This document shows positions 34,735 to 43,188 of a DNA stretch of 64,000 bases, piece by piece (position 1 is the first letter of the stretch; each line of letters opens with the position of its first letter). The notes below the pieces were generated by a model that was not told the origin of the DNA, searched no databases, and was given only the letters and a program-made list of their open reading frames with translations. The DNA is taken from contig NZ_BMWZ01000007.1 in assembly GCF_014651495.1 (NCBI RefSeq), forward strand, positions 124,001-188,000, given 5' to 3'. Both the position numbers and the translations under genes were made by a program. This DNA is from Algibacter mikhailovii (lineage in GTDB: Bacteria; Bacteroidota; Bacteroidia; Flavobacteriales; Flavobacteriaceae).

Positions 34735-35589
34735 TCATTCCTGCTCAACAAACGTGTAATTTACCGTATCGAATTCTGACAGTCTGAAATAACCATGAGC
34801 ATAATTCTCAGGATTATCTATATTAACACAATTACCCTTGAGCTTCACAGGAATAGCGCTAAATGGATCGCCTCCACTATAATACTGCTCTATTAAAAGC
34901 CTTACGTAATTAAAATATTCTTTAGAAATTCCATATAATGATATATCTACAACATCTCCTGGGTTAAACTCAGCTTCTGGGTCGTCACTATCTCTATCCT
35001 TTTCAAAAAACGCATCAAGCTGGTTTCCGTTTACAAACTCATCTGGGAAATCTTCCAAAATAGGTAGCAAATCCCCTTCTTCTATAAATCGTATCATATA
35101 ATAATTCTCTTCATCTACAGGGTCATCCCAAAAAATATAAACATCCAAAACATCATCATAAAAGCCTCCTTCAAGGGTTTGTTCAACCGCCTTAATAGGT
35201 GACACGGCACGTAAAGTTTCGGTAGCAGAATAGGTTTCATTACTATAAATAATTTCTAAAGTGTAGGTGTTATTAATAACAGGCTCGAAATTTGAAATGT
35301 TATAAGATCCATCTTTTTGGTCTATAAAAACATACTCAACTCCAGTGGATGTATTCTTTACTTTTACGCTTGCGCCGGATAAAGGATCAAGTTTTTCCGT
35401 ATCAAAATAAGGCGTTGAGGTACTTAATTGAATTGTTTGTTCATTGCCTAGAGTTCCCTTTTTCCAATCTAACGAGGCTTCTATAACTAATCTTGGCTCC
35501 GCACTTGGAACTGACACTTCTATAACATCTTCACATGATGTTATGCTCAATACTATTAATACGAAAAATGATTTTATATATAGTTTCAT
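34735..35589 (-). CDS. DUF4249 family lipoprotein
   Basis: Predicted lipoprotein of 284 residues: signal peptide ending LSITSC with cysteine 19. The mature part has the DUF4249 pattern, a beta-rich domain (EPRLVIEASLDWKKGTLGN near the N-terminus, SGASVKVKNTSTGVEY) and IFWDDPVDEENYYMIRF. It follows the TonB receptor stop by four bases, the usual receptor-plus-lipoprotein pair of Bacteroidota, and is likely to sit on the receptor at the outer-membrane surface and help substrate capture. Substrate unknown; no polysaccharide-degrading enzymes lie nearby. Confidence 0.88.
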   Translation of the reverse strand: MKLYIKSFFVLIVLSITSCEDVIEVSVPSAEPRLVIEASLDWKKGTLGNEQTIQLSTSTPYFDTEKLDPLSGASVKVKNTSTGVEYVFIDQKDGSYNISNFEPVINNTYTLEIIYSNETYSATETLRAVSPIKAVEQTLEGGFYDDVLDVYIFWDDPVDEENYYMIRFIEEGDLLPILEDFPDEFVNGNQLDAFFEKDRDSDDPEAEFNPGDVVDISLYGISKEYFNYVRLLIEQYYSGGDPFSAIPVKLKGNCVNIDNPENYAHGYFRLSEFDTVNYTFVEQE

Positions 35590-35593
35590 GATA

Positions 35594-37969
35594 TTAAAAT
35601 TTAAAGTTGTAGGTTACTGATGGAATAATGCCAAAAATGGCAATTCTGGTGGCTTCGTTATTACCGGTATCTTGGTTTTGGCTAAAGGAAATTGAAGCGG
35701 CATTTTTTCTATTATACACGTTATAAATACCAAATACCCACTCCCCTGTCCAACGCCTATTGTGTTTGTTCTTTGGTGTAAGTATGGCAGAAACATCGAG
35801 TCTATGATAGGCAGGAAGTCGGCTTTCATTCCTGTCAGAATAACTTCCAATAGATAGGCCTTCATATTGATATTGTCCATCTGGATTGGTAATAGGTCTG
35901 CCTGTTTGATATACCAAATTGGAACTAAAGCGCCACTTATCATCTAATTTGTATGACCCTGTTAAAGAAAAGTCATGCGTTCTGTCATAAGGCGTATTGT
36001 ACCACTTTCCGCCATTAATTCCCGGGCCACCGGCATTGCCTCCAAGGGTCCTTTGTTCAGACTTAGATAGCGTGTATGCAAACCATCCAGTAAATTTCCC
36101 TTTGTTTTTTCTTAGTAATAACTCGACTCCATAAGCTCTAGCTTCGCCATTTAGTATTTCGGTTTCAATGGTATTTGTTCCTATAAGATCTGAACCATCT
36201 ACATAGTCAATTCGGTTATCAATAGATTTATAATAGGTTTCCAATTCCATGGAAAACATATTGTTTTTAAAATTTTTATAATATCCTAATGCGTATTGAT
36301 TTGACAATTGTGGTTTTATGTATTTCCCACTAGGAGTCCAGACATCGACAGGAGTAACTGCCGAGGTATTAGAAAGCAAATGCATGTATTGCGAAGACTT
36401 AGTATAGCTGGCCTTAATTGATGAGGATTCGTTTAACTGATAGGCCAGGCCTAATCTTGGTTCAAGATTGTTGAAGGTTGCTATACTTTCATTTTTACTA
36501 TAGTATGTTTCTCCAGAAGCATCACCTTCCTCATAAATATCGAGCTCACTATTATAAATCACCGGTTGATTATTTACATAGTCCGTAACAAACTGTCCTC
36601 CTAGTCTATTAAATCTGCTATAGCGTAATCCATATTGAGCGGTAAGTCTATTTGTTAGTTGATGTTCTGCACTTACATATAAACCACTTTCAAAAGCTCG
36701 TTTCTGTTCTAGCTTTAAATAGTTTATTGGAGAGGTTTCAGATGTTGGTTTAACCTCACCAGGATTCAAACCGTATAGTATCCCACTAGCTCCAAAATCT
36801 ATTCTTATTTTGTCGTTAAGGTAATACCCAAAATCATACTTTAGGTTGTAGTTTTTAATATCGGCAATCCAATCCAATTCCGCGAATTCAAGTTCAATTT
36901 GATAGTCATACTTGCTATAGATTAATGATAAATTAGAAAACAATTTGTCGTTAAAAACATGATTCCATCTTAAGTTTCCTGAGGCGTTTCCATATTGGTT
37001 TTTAACAATATTGTCCAAATCAAATACATCTCTTCCAAAATAGCCTGACAGAAATATTCTATTATTGGCATTTAAATTATAATTGGTTTTTAGGTTTAAA
37101 TCATAAAAAGAAATTTTATCATCTTTTAGATCTTCAATACCTTTCATAAATAGATGCGCGTAAGATGTTCTACCAGCCACTAAGAAAGATCCCTTATCGC
37201 TAAATAGTGGTCCTTCTAGAGCCAATCTACTTGTTATTGTACCTATGCCACCTGTAGCTGCAAAATGTTTACTATTTCCATCTTTCTGATGAACATCTAG
37301 CACAGACGATATTCGACCTCCAAACTTTGCGGGTATATCACCTTTATATAACTTCACATCTTTAATGGCATCTGTATTAAAAACAGAAAAGAATCCAAAA
37401 AAGTGGGACGTATTATAGATAATAGCCTCGTCTAATAAAACCAAATTCTGATCTACAGCACCCCCTCTTACATTAAAACCACCAGTGCCTTCACCTCCAT
37501 TGGTAACCCCTGGAAGCATTTGAATAGATTTAATAACATCAACCTCACCAAGAACAGCAGGCATTTGCTTAATGGTACCAGCTTTTAATTTAGAAACTCC
37601 TGTTTCGGGACTCTTAATACTAACCTGCTCAGATTCTTCAGCCACAATAACAACTTCTTCTAATTGCTCTGATGATTCTTCTATTTCAACATTGATAAGT
37701 TGATCTTTGTTAAGTGTAATTTCCCTAGTCAATTCCTTGTATCCCATATAGGATACAACTAAAGTATAGGTGCCTTCGGCTGCTGTTAGCGAATAAAAGC
37801 CGTAAGCATTTGTAATGGTTCCAATGGTTGTGCCCTTTAAAAAAACAGTGGCGCCCAGTAAGGTTTCTCCGTTATTAAAATCTTTAACCGTGCCCCTTAT
37901 GCTATGTGTGGATTGGGCGGATGAAATTATCCCCATTAATAGGGATAATCCTAATACAATGTTCTTCAT
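35594..37969 (-). CDS. TonB-dependent receptor with carboxypeptidase-like N-terminal domain
   Basis: Outer-membrane TonB-dependent transporter, 791 residues from the ATG (the frame extends to a TTG at 38032, but MKNIVLGLSLLMGIISSAQ is a proper signal peptide). After it come the beta-sandwich CarboxypepD_reg-like domain (THSIRGTVKDFNNGETLLGA), the plug (MLPGVTNGGEGTGGFNVRGG ... VKLYKGDIPAKFGGRISSV) and a 22-strand type barrel ending IPSVTYNFKF, with the terminal aromatic residue required for barrel insertion. It is paired with DUF4249 downstream and preceded by the LytTR regulator gene. The substrate is unknown. Confidence 0.95.
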   Translation of the reverse strand: MKNIVLGLSLLMGIISSAQSTHSIRGTVKDFNNGETLLGATVFLKGTTIGTITNAYGFYSLTAAEGTYTLVVSYMGYKELTREITLNKDQLINVEIEESSEQLEEVVIVAEESEQVSIKSPETGVSKLKAGTIKQMPAVLGEVDVIKSIQMLPGVTNGGEGTGGFNVRGGAVDQNLVLLDEAIIYNTSHFFGFFSVFNTDAIKDVKLYKGDIPAKFGGRISSVLDVHQKDGNSKHFAATGGIGTITSRLALEGPLFSDKGSFLVAGRTSYAHLFMKGIEDLKDDKISFYDLNLKTNYNLNANNRIFLSGYFGRDVFDLDNIVKNQYGNASGNLRWNHVFNDKLFSNLSLIYSKYDYQIELEFAELDWIADIKNYNLKYDFGYYLNDKIRIDFGASGILYGLNPGEVKPTSETSPINYLKLEQKRAFESGLYVSAEHQLTNRLTAQYGLRYSRFNRLGGQFVTDYVNNQPVIYNSELDIYEEGDASGETYYSKNESIATFNNLEPRLGLAYQLNESSSIKASYTKSSQYMHLLSNTSAVTPVDVWTPSGKYIKPQLSNQYALGYYKNFKNNMFSMELETYYKSIDNRIDYVDGSDLIGTNTIETEILNGEARAYGVELLLRKNKGKFTGWFAYTLSKSEQRTLGGNAGGPGINGGKWYNTPYDRTHDFSLTGSYKLDDKWRFSSNLVYQTGRPITNPDGQYQYEGLSIGSYSDRNESRLPAYHRLDVSAILTPKNKHNRRWTGEWVFGIYNVYNRKNAASISFSQNQDTGNNEATRIAIFGIIPSVTYNFKF

Positions 37970-38094
37970 TTTGATTTGTTCGTTTTTGATTGATGATATC
38001 TTATTGACAACCCAAATTCTAAAAGGTTGCATGAAAAAAATAAAACGTAAAGAAAATTTTAATATTTACAGCTAATCCCGTAATAACGAAGCTT

Positions 38095-38124
38095 TGGAGT
38101 GAAATACTCGTTTATGGAGTGAAA
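38095..38124. promoter_or_regulatory. Direct repeat, candidate LytTR operator
   Basis: The ten bases TGGAGTGAAA occur twice without mismatch, at 38095-38104 and 38115-38124, so start-to-start distance is 20 bases, two helical turns. LytTR-domain regulators are known to bind pairs of short direct repeats spaced about two turns apart. The repeat lies between the LytTR regulator gene and the TonB receptor gene, 126 bases before the receptor ATG. The functional link is inference. Confidence 0.5.
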
Positions 38125-38136
38125 CAAGTGGTTGGT

Positions 38137-39033
38137 TTACGTTCTAGGGAGGACCTCTGTATTTATAATGTGTAAATACGATTTAGATATGGGCACTTTT
38201 AAAGCGTCAATGGTGGCGTTAACTAAGTAGTCTTTACCTTTTATTTTTGCCTTATGGTTAACGTTTAACAAGTTTACCGCATAAGACCGATGGCATTGAG
38301 TAATAGGAAGGTTTTGGGTTTGATTTAAAAAACTTTTCATTCTGTTTCTAGTAATATGCTTCTTAACACATCCATCCTTAAGGTAATGAATTAGGATGTA
38401 TTGATTACTAGCTTCAACGTAGAGAAAATTGATTAAAGCAAGAGAAAAATCAATGTTATCATTTTCGTCTTTAATCTCTAGGAGTTCTGATTTTTGTTTG
38501 TCCCTAAATGTACTTTGATAATTTTTTAACTGGTCCCCTAGTTCGAGGATTTCATCATTAAGATTCTTAATCAATATAAAGGCTATTGTAGCCATAAAGG
38601 GAAAAAGCAAAACGACCATGGTTTTAAAATAGACTTTTAGCTGAAACCCAAAATTGAGTTCTTCTTCAAAATCATTACCTAAATCGGGAATTATAAAAGA
38701 AAGCGCAAAATTTACAAGTGTTAAAGCAAGTGTTTCTATAAAAAACCAAAGCATATATCTTTGGTATGTTACATTTTCAAATTGTAATAATTTTCTTCCA
38801 TAAAATTGTGTTACAGATAGTGTTACGAAAGTATTTAGAACTATTGAAGCAAAGAAGAGTATAATGTTAATAATAGGATTAACCGGACTACTAACTTCTT
38901 CTGAAAGTCCATAGGGTTGAAATAAAAGAAGAAAAACCAATACAAAACCTGTAGAAATTGATATATAACGCCACTTATTTTTTGCGCTACTTAAAAAGTC
39001 AAAAGACTGGTTTAAAAAGGTTCTTATCTTCAT
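38137..39033 (-). CDS. Membrane-bound LytTR family DNA-binding regulator
   Basis: Regulator of 298 residues with four membrane helices in residues 20-155 (e.g. YISISTGFVLVFLLLFQPYG, FFASIVLNTFVTLSV), a coiled linker (EILELGDQLKNYQSTFRDK) and a C-terminal LytTR DNA-binding domain (about 190-298) with FLYVEASNQYILIHY, HITRNRMKSFL and ITQCHRSYAVNLLNV. It has no receiver domain, so it would sense through its membrane part and bind DNA from the membrane. It lies upstream of the TonB receptor on the same strand with the candidate operator between them, which makes the receptor pair its likely target. Confidence 0.88.
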   Translation of the reverse strand: MKIRTFLNQSFDFLSSAKNKWRYISISTGFVLVFLLLFQPYGLSEEVSSPVNPIINIILFFASIVLNTFVTLSVTQFYGRKLLQFENVTYQRYMLWFFIETLALTLVNFALSFIIPDLGNDFEEELNFGFQLKVYFKTMVVLLFPFMATIAFILIKNLNDEILELGDQLKNYQSTFRDKQKSELLEIKDENDNIDFSLALINFLYVEASNQYILIHYLKDGCVKKHITRNRMKSFLNQTQNLPITQCHRSYAVNLLNVNHKAKIKGKDYLVNATIDALKVPISKSYLHIINTEVLPRT

Positions 39034-39091
39034 ATTAAATTACAAACTATGAAGATACTAAAACAGCTCAAAGGCTATCTTATTGTAATGT

Positions 39092-39131
39092 TAAATGATA
39101 AAGCCAGCTTTTTAGCTGGCCTTATCATTTA
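39092..39131 (-). terminator. Hairpin terminator after the OmpH-like gene
   Basis: Eighteen-base stem with one mismatch (39092-39109 with 39114-39131) and a four-base loop, 14 bases beyond the OmpH-like stop. The GC core is gccagct/agctggc. It separates this gene from the LytTR regulator. Confidence 0.65.
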
Positions 39132-39145
39132 AATATATTATTTAT

Positions 39146-39667
39146 CTATTCGTCATATGACGCATTGAGCGCTTCTAATACCGTCTGCGTTAAATCATTT
39201 TCATCAGCACCATACATAACAGAAGCTGCAGCATCACTTGTTCCCAAAATGTAGGTATAGCCATTCGTTTTTCCATAATCCTTAACGTAATCTTTTACCT
39301 TAACAATTAAAGAATCTATTTGAGCCTGAAATTCTTGTGTCAATTGTTGTTGCTCAAACTGAATTTGTTGTTGTAGGATTTGTTGTTTTTGCTGCAAACC
39401 TCCCATTAACTCTTCAGCCTTCTTTCTGTTACTAGGAGCTATTTTTTGCGCTTCAGCTTGGGTTGTTTGAGCTTCTAATTGAAAAGCTTGACTAATACTA
39501 TCGGCTCTTTTTCTAAAAGCTTCTTCTTTTATTTGAAACTTAGCCTCTACATCTTTTTTTTCTTGATAATCATTAATTATCGTTCCGTTATCCACAAAAC
39601 CAATTTTTTGATTTTGACAAGAGAAAACAGAAATGGCTATTGCAGCCATCAAAAACATATTTTTCAT
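39146..39667 (-). CDS. OmpH/Skp-like lipoprotein
   Basis: Protein of 173 residues from the ATG, of the OmpH (Skp) family of periplasmic chaperones for outer-membrane proteins. A lipoprotein-type signal ends AISVFSC (Cys17), then KIGFVDNGTIINDYQEKKD, a long Gln/Glu/Lys-rich coiled coil (FQLEAQTTQAEAQK, QQKQQILQQQIQFEQQQ) and the C-terminal strand YTYILGTSDAAASVMYG. The coiled-coil arms between two small beta parts are the Skp layout. Lipid attachment is unlike the soluble E. coli Skp, but is seen in some Bacteroidota members. Own promoter and terminator, so a single-gene unit. Confidence 0.88.
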   Translation of the reverse strand: MKNMFLMAAIAISVFSCQNQKIGFVDNGTIINDYQEKKDVEAKFQIKEEAFRKRADSISQAFQLEAQTTQAEAQKIAPSNRKKAEELMGGLQQKQQILQQQIQFEQQQLTQEFQAQIDSLIVKVKDYVKDYGKTNGYTYILGTSDAAASVMYGADENDLTQTVLEALNASYDE

Positions 39668-39688
39668 TGGTTTATTTTTAAATCCGAA

Positions 39689-39717
39689 CAAATGTAACAA
39701 AGTCAATCAAAATCAAA
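39689..39717 (-). promoter_or_regulatory. Bacteroidota promoter (-33 TTTG, -7 TACATTTG) for the OmpH-like gene
   Basis: On the minus strand TTTG (39717-39714) is followed after 17 bases by TACATTTG (39696-39689), and the ATG comes 21 bases later. Both elements fit the Bacteroidota sigma-ABfr consensus; this is the most complete promoter seen in the window. Confidence 0.6.
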
Positions 39718-39894
39718 CCGTGCATTGGCCTCTTTTTAACATATAACAATAATTTATAACACCAATGGTTTGTGATTAGTAATAACTATCAAAAAACACT
39801 TCATATAAGCCATTTTAAGGCGTTTTCAAAAAACAGCCAGGTATTTATATATTGTTAGGACTTTTAATAAAAATAAGGCGCCTATAAACAAGAA

Positions 39895-40746
39895 TTACCT
39901 TTTCCCAATGACATAAATAAGTGATGAAGCTTCTTTTGAGCTTATAGCTTTAATATTAGACAATAAACCAATCCAAAACCCTTTAATTAAATTCATAGTT
40001 CCGGAACGGTACTTTTCAGAAAGCAGACTTACATAAAATGCATCAAACCACATAGGCTTAACTTTTTCTACACAAAAGGATTGTCTTTTAACTAATTTCG
40101 AAATAGAATCTCTATTAAAATGCCACAAGTGTCGAGGAACATCATAAGCCGCCCAATATGCTTTATAATGTTTCGCATCATAACTTTTATAGTTTGGTAC
40201 TGCAATTACCAATTTTCCATTTGGTTTTAGTAACGTATTAAAGTGACTTATCTGATCTTCTAAATCTGGTAAATGCTCTAGAACATGCCAAAGGGTAATA
40301 ATATCAAAACTGTTTTTTTCAAAACTTAAAAGTTCATTGGCGTTCAAAACAGCTTTATTCGTTTTCTTGTTTGCAATTTTCCTGGCCTCACTATTAGGTT
40401 CAATACCCGAAACACTCCAGCCATTTTCCTGAGCATATTTCAAAAAATCTCCTGTTCCACATCCTATATCTAGTAAACGCTTTTCTTCCGATTTAAACGA
40501 ATTAATTAAATTCAGTTTCTTTTTTAAAGAAAACACACGTACCAAGTGATATACCTTTTCAAAGATATTTCTTTTAGAATCCGTATGTGAAATATAATCC
40601 TCGCTTTCGTAGTACTTGGGCAATTCATCTAAAGCTGGTTGAGGTGCTGTTTCTAAAAAACCATAATCTTTGTTTTCAATTAATTCAAACACCTCTCCTG
40701 AAACAGAATGATCTTTTACACTTAAAAAAATAGATTTATTTTTCAT
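39895..40746 (-). CDS. Class I SAM-dependent methyltransferase
   Basis: Methyltransferase of 283 residues, with the SAM-binding motif RLLDIGCGTGDFLKYAQ near residues 90-106, the acidic end of strand two in VSGIEPN, and the motif IITLWHVLEHLPDLEDQI. The N-terminal segment (SGEVFELIENKDYGFLETAPQP) resembles methyltransferases that carry a short head before the Rossmann fold, often acting on quinones, sugars or surface glycans. No context clue gives the substrate; it is followed by nothing in its strand for a long way and preceded by mnmG beyond a parS-like site. Confidence 0.88.
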   Translation of the reverse strand: MKNKSIFLSVKDHSVSGEVFELIENKDYGFLETAPQPALDELPKYYESEDYISHTDSKRNIFEKVYHLVRVFSLKKKLNLINSFKSEEKRLLDIGCGTGDFLKYAQENGWSVSGIEPNSEARKIANKKTNKAVLNANELLSFEKNSFDIITLWHVLEHLPDLEDQISHFNTLLKPNGKLVIAVPNYKSYDAKHYKAYWAAYDVPRHLWHFNRDSISKLVKRQSFCVEKVKPMWFDAFYVSLLSEKYRSGTMNLIKGFWIGLLSNIKAISSKEASSLIYVIGKR

Positions 40747-40789
40747 TTAAAACGTAACAAGTAAGGAGTGATAAAAGGAAATTATAAAG

Positions 40790-40805
40790 TGTTCCACGTG
40801 GAACG
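40790..40805. other. parS-like ParB-binding palindrome (site 1, one mismatch)
   Basis: The 16 bases TGTTCCACGTGGAACG match the widely conserved parS consensus (TGTTnCACGTGnAACA) with only the last base different. It lies 19 bases beyond the mnmG stop. ParB recognises this palindrome in most bacterial phyla to organise the origin region. Confidence 0.8.
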
Positions 40806-40824
40806 CAAACTGTTTTTTTTAATA

Positions 40825-42696
40825 TTATCGACCCATATAAACCAACAACACAGAAATATCATTAGGAGAAACACCACTAATACGAGACGCCTGAGATACT
40901 GTTGTAGGTTGAATGTTTTTTAGTTTTTCACGCGCTTCAAAACTCATAGATTTTATCTGAGAATAATCAAAGCCCTCTGGGATTTTAACGTATTCTAAAC
41001 GTGTTAGTTTATCGGCATTGTTTTTTTCTTTAGCAATATATCCCGCATATTTTACTTGAATTTCTGCTTGCTCAATAATTTCCCTATCCAGATTATGATC
41101 TTGAATATAACTCTCTACGCTCTCCACTTTTCTGATATCCGCCATGTCAATATTAGGTCTTGCAAAAACTTTAAACAACTTACCCGACTGATTCACTTTG
41201 GCTGATTTCTTGCTTTCCAAAATTGGATTTATCTCTTCAGGTTTAACACTAGTTGTTTCAAAAAAGCTTACAAAATTTTTAGCTGCTTGGTGCTTCTCCT
41301 CCATACGTCTCAATCTATTTTCAGAGGCTAAACCTAATTCAAATCCTTTAGGCGTTAATCTTAAATCAGCATTATCTTGACGCAATAAAGTTCTATATTC
41401 CGCCCTAGAAGTAAACATTCGATAAGGCTCCTCAGTACCCTTTGTTATTAAATCATCAATTAACACACCTATGTAAGCCTCATCACGTTTTAAGGTAAAC
41501 GCATCCTTTTCATTCACCTTTAAACTTGCATTTATGCCTGCCATTAAACCTTGTGAGGCCGCTTCCTCATAACCGGTTGTTCCATTAATCTGACCTGCAA
41601 AATACAAACCTTGCACAATCTTAGTTTCTAAAGTATGTTTTAATTGTGTTGGCGGAAAGTAGTCATATTCTATAGCATAGCCCGGTCTAAAGAATTTAAC
41701 ATTTTCAAAACCAACAACAGAACGCAAAGCCTTAAATTGAACATCCTCTGGTAATGAAGTTGAAAACCCATTTACATAAACCTCACAGGTATTCCACCCT
41801 TCTGGCTCTATAAACAACTGATGACGATCCTTATCAGCAAACCTGTTAATTTTATCTTCGATAGAAGGACAATAACGCGGCCCTAAACTTTTAATTCTAC
41901 CATTAAACATTGGAGAACGATCAAACCCTTCCCGAAGCAAATCATGCACTTCTAAACTTGTATAAGTCATATGACATGCTCGTTGTTTTGTTAATGGCCG
42001 AGTAGCTTTTAAATAAGAAAATTTTTCTGGATTCTCATCACCAGGTTGTTCAGACATTTTTGAAAAATCCAAACTTCTGCCGTCTACTCTCGGCGGAGTT
42101 CCTGTTTTCATTCTACCAGAATCAAATCCTAAATCCACAAGCTGTTCCGTAATGCCCGTTGCAGCACGTTCACCTGCTCTACCTCCACCAAAATTTTTGT
42201 CTCCAATATGGATTAAACCATTTAAGAAGGTTCCATTAGTTAAGACCACAGATTTTCCTTTTATTTGAATACCAAGCGAAGTTCGAACACCTACAACTTT
42301 ACCTCCTTCTACAAGTAACCCAGAGACCATTTCTTGGTAAAAGTCAAGATTAGCAGTGCCTTCTAATAACATTCTCCAATCCTCTGCAAAACGCATTCGA
42401 TCACTTTGCACCCGAGGACTCCACATAGCTGGCCCCTTAGACTTATTTAACATTTTAAACTGAATAGCCGAGGTGTCTGAAACAATACCGCTATACCCAC
42501 CTAAAGCATCAATCTCCCGAACAATTTGCCCTTTGGCAATGCCGCCCATAGCCGGGTTGCAAGACATTTGAGCAATATTTTGTAAGTTCATAGTTACCAG
42601 GAGGGTCTTACTTCCCATGTTTGCAGCCGCAGCCGCAGCCTCACTACCAGCATGCCCGGCACCAACTACTATGACATCATAAACTTCGTTAAACAT
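40825..42696 (-). CDS. mnmG: tRNA uridine-5-carboxymethylaminomethyl modification enzyme
   Basis: FAD-dependent subunit (GidA) that with MnmE makes cmnm5U at the wobble base of several tRNAs. The 623 residues from the ATG are normal. Visible are the FAD-binding VVGAGHAGSEAAAAAANMG, the CNPAMGGIAKG motif with its conserved cysteine, RMKTGTPPRVDGRS, GYEEAASQGLMAGIN and the C-terminal helical MnmE-binding part (QASRISGVSPNDISVLL). The TTG at 42705 is not needed. The gene is bracketed by two parS-like sites, in keeping with the frequent location of mnmG near the replication origin. Confidence 0.97.
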   Translation of the reverse strand: MFNEVYDVIVVGAGHAGSEAAAAAANMGSKTLLVTMNLQNIAQMSCNPAMGGIAKGQIVREIDALGGYSGIVSDTSAIQFKMLNKSKGPAMWSPRVQSDRMRFAEDWRMLLEGTANLDFYQEMVSGLLVEGGKVVGVRTSLGIQIKGKSVVLTNGTFLNGLIHIGDKNFGGGRAGERAATGITEQLVDLGFDSGRMKTGTPPRVDGRSLDFSKMSEQPGDENPEKFSYLKATRPLTKQRACHMTYTSLEVHDLLREGFDRSPMFNGRIKSLGPRYCPSIEDKINRFADKDRHQLFIEPEGWNTCEVYVNGFSTSLPEDVQFKALRSVVGFENVKFFRPGYAIEYDYFPPTQLKHTLETKIVQGLYFAGQINGTTGYEEAASQGLMAGINASLKVNEKDAFTLKRDEAYIGVLIDDLITKGTEEPYRMFTSRAEYRTLLRQDNADLRLTPKGFELGLASENRLRRMEEKHQAAKNFVSFFETTSVKPEEINPILESKKSAKVNQSGKLFKVFARPNIDMADIRKVESVESYIQDHNLDREIIEQAEIQVKYAGYIAKEKNNADKLTRLEYVKIPEGFDYSQIKSMSFEAREKLKNIQPTTVSQASRISGVSPNDISVLLVYMGR

Positions 42697-42717
42697 AATT
42701 ACCAATTACTAATTTGA

Positions 42718-42733
42718 TGTTCCACGTGGAACA
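42718..42733. other. parS-like ParB-binding palindrome (site 2, perfect)
   Basis: TGTTCCACGTGGAACA is a perfect 16-base palindrome identical to the parS form used by many bacteria. It lies 21 bases upstream of the mnmG ATG, so it could also influence mnmG transcription. Distance from site 1 is about 1.9 kb. Confidence 0.85.
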
Positions 42734-42771
42734 CCATGTAAATTTAAGTCTGCAAATATACGCTGAAATCT

Positions 42772-43188
42772 TTAATCTACACGAAGCTCATTAAGGTAGT
42801 AATTCTCCTTCTCACGCATAACCTTTGCTTCCTCTTCAGTCTTATCCTTATAGCCACAATAATGTAAAACTCCATGAATAATTACCCGATTCAGTTCCGT
42901 GTTAAATTCAACATTATAGTCCTTAGCATTATCCGCAACCCTTTCAACTGAAATAAAAATATCTCCTTGTATTAACTTCCCAACTGAATAATCAAAACTT
43001 ATAATATCCGTTAACGTATCGTGATTCAAAAATTCCACATTTAACTTAAGCAAATAATCATCGTCACAAAACACATAATTTATTTCTTCAATATTATGAT
43101 GTTCCTCCTCAATACACCTTGTTACCCAATTGCTAATTCTTTCCTCAGCTAATAATCTGAATTCCGTTTCGTAATTAAAACTAATCAT
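42772..43188 (-). CDS. ybeY: Endoribonuclease YbeY (rRNA maturation)
   Basis: Metal-dependent RNase for 16S rRNA 3' end maturation and ribosome quality control, 138 residues. TDIISFDYS and QGDIFISVERV match the family, and the metal motif reads HGVLHYCGYKDKTEEE. Two zinc histidines (H105, H109) are present, but the third, usually in GYDH, is replaced; D115 is at about that place. To my knowledge this variant is shared by other Bacteroidota, so activity is likely kept with Asp as ligand. The ATG overlaps the DUF4175 stop by eight bases, so the two are coupled. Confidence 0.93.
   Translation of the reverse strand: MISFNYETEFRLLAEERISNWVTRCIEEEHHNIEEINYVFCDDDYLLKLNVEFLNHDTLTDIISFDYSVGKLIQGDIFISVERVADNAKDYNVEFNTELNRVIIHGVLHYCGYKDKTEEEAKVMREKENYYLNELRVD

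Noticed and set aside
39668-39894. Gap of 227 bases between the methyltransferase and OmpH-like genes as hidden gene or RNA
   Set aside because: Only the OmpH-like promoter is supported; no open frame or convincing fold otherwise.
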